From the NCBI RefSeq assembly GCF_003086295.3, contig NC_092047.1, positions 117,778,449 to 117,842,448 of the forward strand: a DNA stretch of 64,000 bases. The letters are read 5' to 3'. Shown here piece after piece: positions 62,231 to 64,000 of this stretch; position 1 is the first letter of the stretch; each line of letters opens with the position of its first letter. The position numbers and the translations under genes are program-made. The notes under the pieces are model-generated. The model was not told where the DNA came from, ran no database searches, and saw nothing but the letters and a program-made list of their open reading frames with translations. This DNA comes from Arachis hypogaea. Taxonomy: Eukaryota > Streptophyta > Magnoliopsida > Fabales > Fabaceae.

Positions 62231-63519
62231 TTTTGGAACATTATGATATAAGTTAATCAATCCCCTTCAACGTAAAAACAGAGCTACTCATTTAATGGAA
62301 TGGATATAGTTTGATATATTCTGTTGACAATAAAGGATTATACACTTCGTTGGAGTGGATAAACCAAAATTATAAAGTTGATATGTCTTTCTCTCTTAAC
62401 TCTTCTCGCGGAAAAGCAAAATAATTCTTCAAATAAAGTTGAAAATAAGAAGAAAATAAAAAATTCCTAAAAAAGGAAAAAACAAAACAAGTGGAAAACA
62501 ACCTCGTAATTACGGCGTCAGTACATAGCACCCTCCTCAAGATAATAAAACTAAATAATTACACCTTATAAAATTAAACAATTATTACTAATAATCTTAC
62601 ACTTGTAAACTTTATTATCAAGTATATGTCAATTTAGTGATGAGAATTAGAGACATATAACAATGGTCTTAAATAGGGACTCTAGAATTGGTTCTATTAC
62701 ATATTGTTCAGATTAAGGGAATATAAAAAAATATATAAAGAAAGAAAATAAATAAAAATATAAATTTTTTGTTGTTTGGATAAAAAAAATTAGAATAAAA
62801 GAAAAAATAGTGTGGGATTTACTAATTTTTTTTTAAATGAGATGAAAATGAAGACAAAATATGTAAATAAGGATAAAATTACTAATTTATTTTTTGATTA
62901 ATAAAAAAATTAAAAAATCTAAAGATATTAGTGTAATTTTTTTTATTTTAATATTTTTTTATTTTTTATCTAAACAAAAGATTTTTTTAATTTTCTTTTT
63001 ATTTATTTTTTATCAAACAACACAAAATAATTATTTTTTTTCATTTTTTATTTTTTTTTTATTTTATTTTTCATTATCTATCCAAACAAAATGTTAAAGT
63101 AAAAGATGTCAAAGAAACGAACAAGTCTACCATATCCATATATAAATTGAGATTAGGGTTTCTTAAAAAGATATATCATTGTGTTAGTATTTAAAAACCA
63201 AACTAAAGCATTTTATTAACAAGAAAAATCGCTTACATAATTTTATGTTGAGTTTATACTTTATATATATAGTACATGTTTTAAATAACAAAATATAAAA
63301 ATATTAAAAGGAGAGAAGCAAAGACAGTTTATATTATGGGTTAAATAAAAAATTTAACAAATCTTTGATCCATTTTTATATTCATTTGATCAAATTAAAA
63401 TAAATCAAACAAATCTAAAGTTTAAGGTGTAAAAAAACTCACATAAAATATTTTAATACAAATAATTAAAAATTATTAAACCACACTTTATATATAAAAA
63501 AAATCATCAAATTAGTTAT

Positions 63520-63674
63520 TTATATAAAGGTAAAAACTCAGGTGGAGTCGACTTAACGTGAAGTTGATAGTTGAAAGCCGCTAGATGAAAATTTAGTCAA
63601 ATCAGTTATTTAACGACTCTCAATTATCAACTTCATGTGAAGTCGATTGCACCTGAGTTTTTACCTTATATAAA
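63520..63674. mobile_element. Short Mutator-like MITE with 9-bp TSD, copy 2
   Basis: A 137-bp hairpin (63529-63665) starts GGTAAAAACTCAGGTGGAGT and ends with its inverted complement. It is flanked by a perfect 9-bp duplication TTATATAAA (63520-63528 and 63666-63674). It is the same element as at 39.7 kb, with more substitutions. Confidence 0.82.
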
Positions 63675-63943
63675 ATATATAATAATTAATTATATATATA
63701 AATAATATTTTTATTATTAAATAATTTAATATATTTTCCTAAACTACTTGTGAATATATCTAAATTACTATTTGGTATAAAACATAGGGAGACATAATAG
63801 CTGCTAGAAATTAATATTCACCTCAGATATAATAATAGTCAACATGTCTACATTGGATTCAACGAACTCAACCTTAACCAAACCCACGAGTGGGGTTAGC
63901 TTCCCAATGCAACACTTTCGAGTTTAGATTTTAGTATTTTACA

Positions 63944-63945
<2 letters not shown>

Positions 63946-63974
<29 letters not shown>

Positions 63975-63987
63975 CATACATACATAC
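63946..63987. repeat. (CATA)n microsatellite
   Basis: A tetranucleotide CATA/ACAT run of about 42 bases lies near the right edge of the window. Confidence 0.95.
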
Positions 63988-64000
63988 GCACACAACACGG

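Larger units (their letters stand above)
35951..64000. other. 28-kb gene-poor, repeat-rich region
   Basis: No open frame here shows a family motif, codon bias or consistent splice signals. The elements I could delimit are listed separately. Between them is AT-rich sequence in which I see nothing definite. Two GC-richer patches without an assigned feature remain at about 40660-40920 and 58010-58330. Confidence 0.65.

Overview
The window is nuclear DNA of a flowering plant. It is AT-rich, its genes carry many short introns with GT/AG boundaries, and the protein families are land-plant ones: a calcium-dependent protein kinase, P-type PPR, type I MADS and Myb/SANT-like proteins. Several interspersed repeat families look like those I associate with legumes, and most closely with Arachis (peanut relatives). 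That placement is inference from memory, not a database result.

The window has two parts. From about 5.9 to 35.5 kb lies a gene island: a calcium-dependent protein kinase (-), a large single-exon mitochondrial-type PPR gene (+), the iron-sulfur co-chaperone HSCB (-), a START/Bet v 1-like lipid-binding-fold protein (-), a two-domain Myb/SANT-like protein (+), dihydroneopterin aldolase of folate synthesis (-), a 75-residue single-pass membrane protein (-), a frameshifted fragment resembling the first exon of the cytochrome b6f assembly factor CCB4 (-), and a type I MADS-box gene (-). I rebuilt the exon-intron structures by hand. In every case the splice phases close and give full-length open frames. 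The genes do not form one pathway. The PPR-HSCB-START order matches what I recall of Arabidopsis At5g06400, At5g06410 and At5g06440, so this is probably an old syntenic block.

The flanks (1-5.8 kb and 36-64 kb), plus the gap at 21.5-25.4 kb, hold no gene I can support. They are filled with small, mostly non-autonomous elements, many with readable target-site duplications. These include Mutator-like foldback MITEs with 9-bp duplications, a hAT-like element with an 8-bp duplication, Tourist-like MITEs next to TAA, CACTA-like remnants, a truncated TRIM LTR, a Copia-like LTR piece, and tRNA-derived SINEs with 16-18 bp duplications (one of them a head-to-tail dimer). Long GA, TA and CATA microsatellites and a 53-bp minisatellite built on a TGACG palindrome complete the picture.

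No unprecedented system is evident. The observations most worth following are the dimeric SINE, the palindromic minisatellite, the Pro-Ala/Asp tract in the kinase, the two-module PPR protein, the CCB4-like relic and an isolated promoter-like island at 0.84-1.07 kb.
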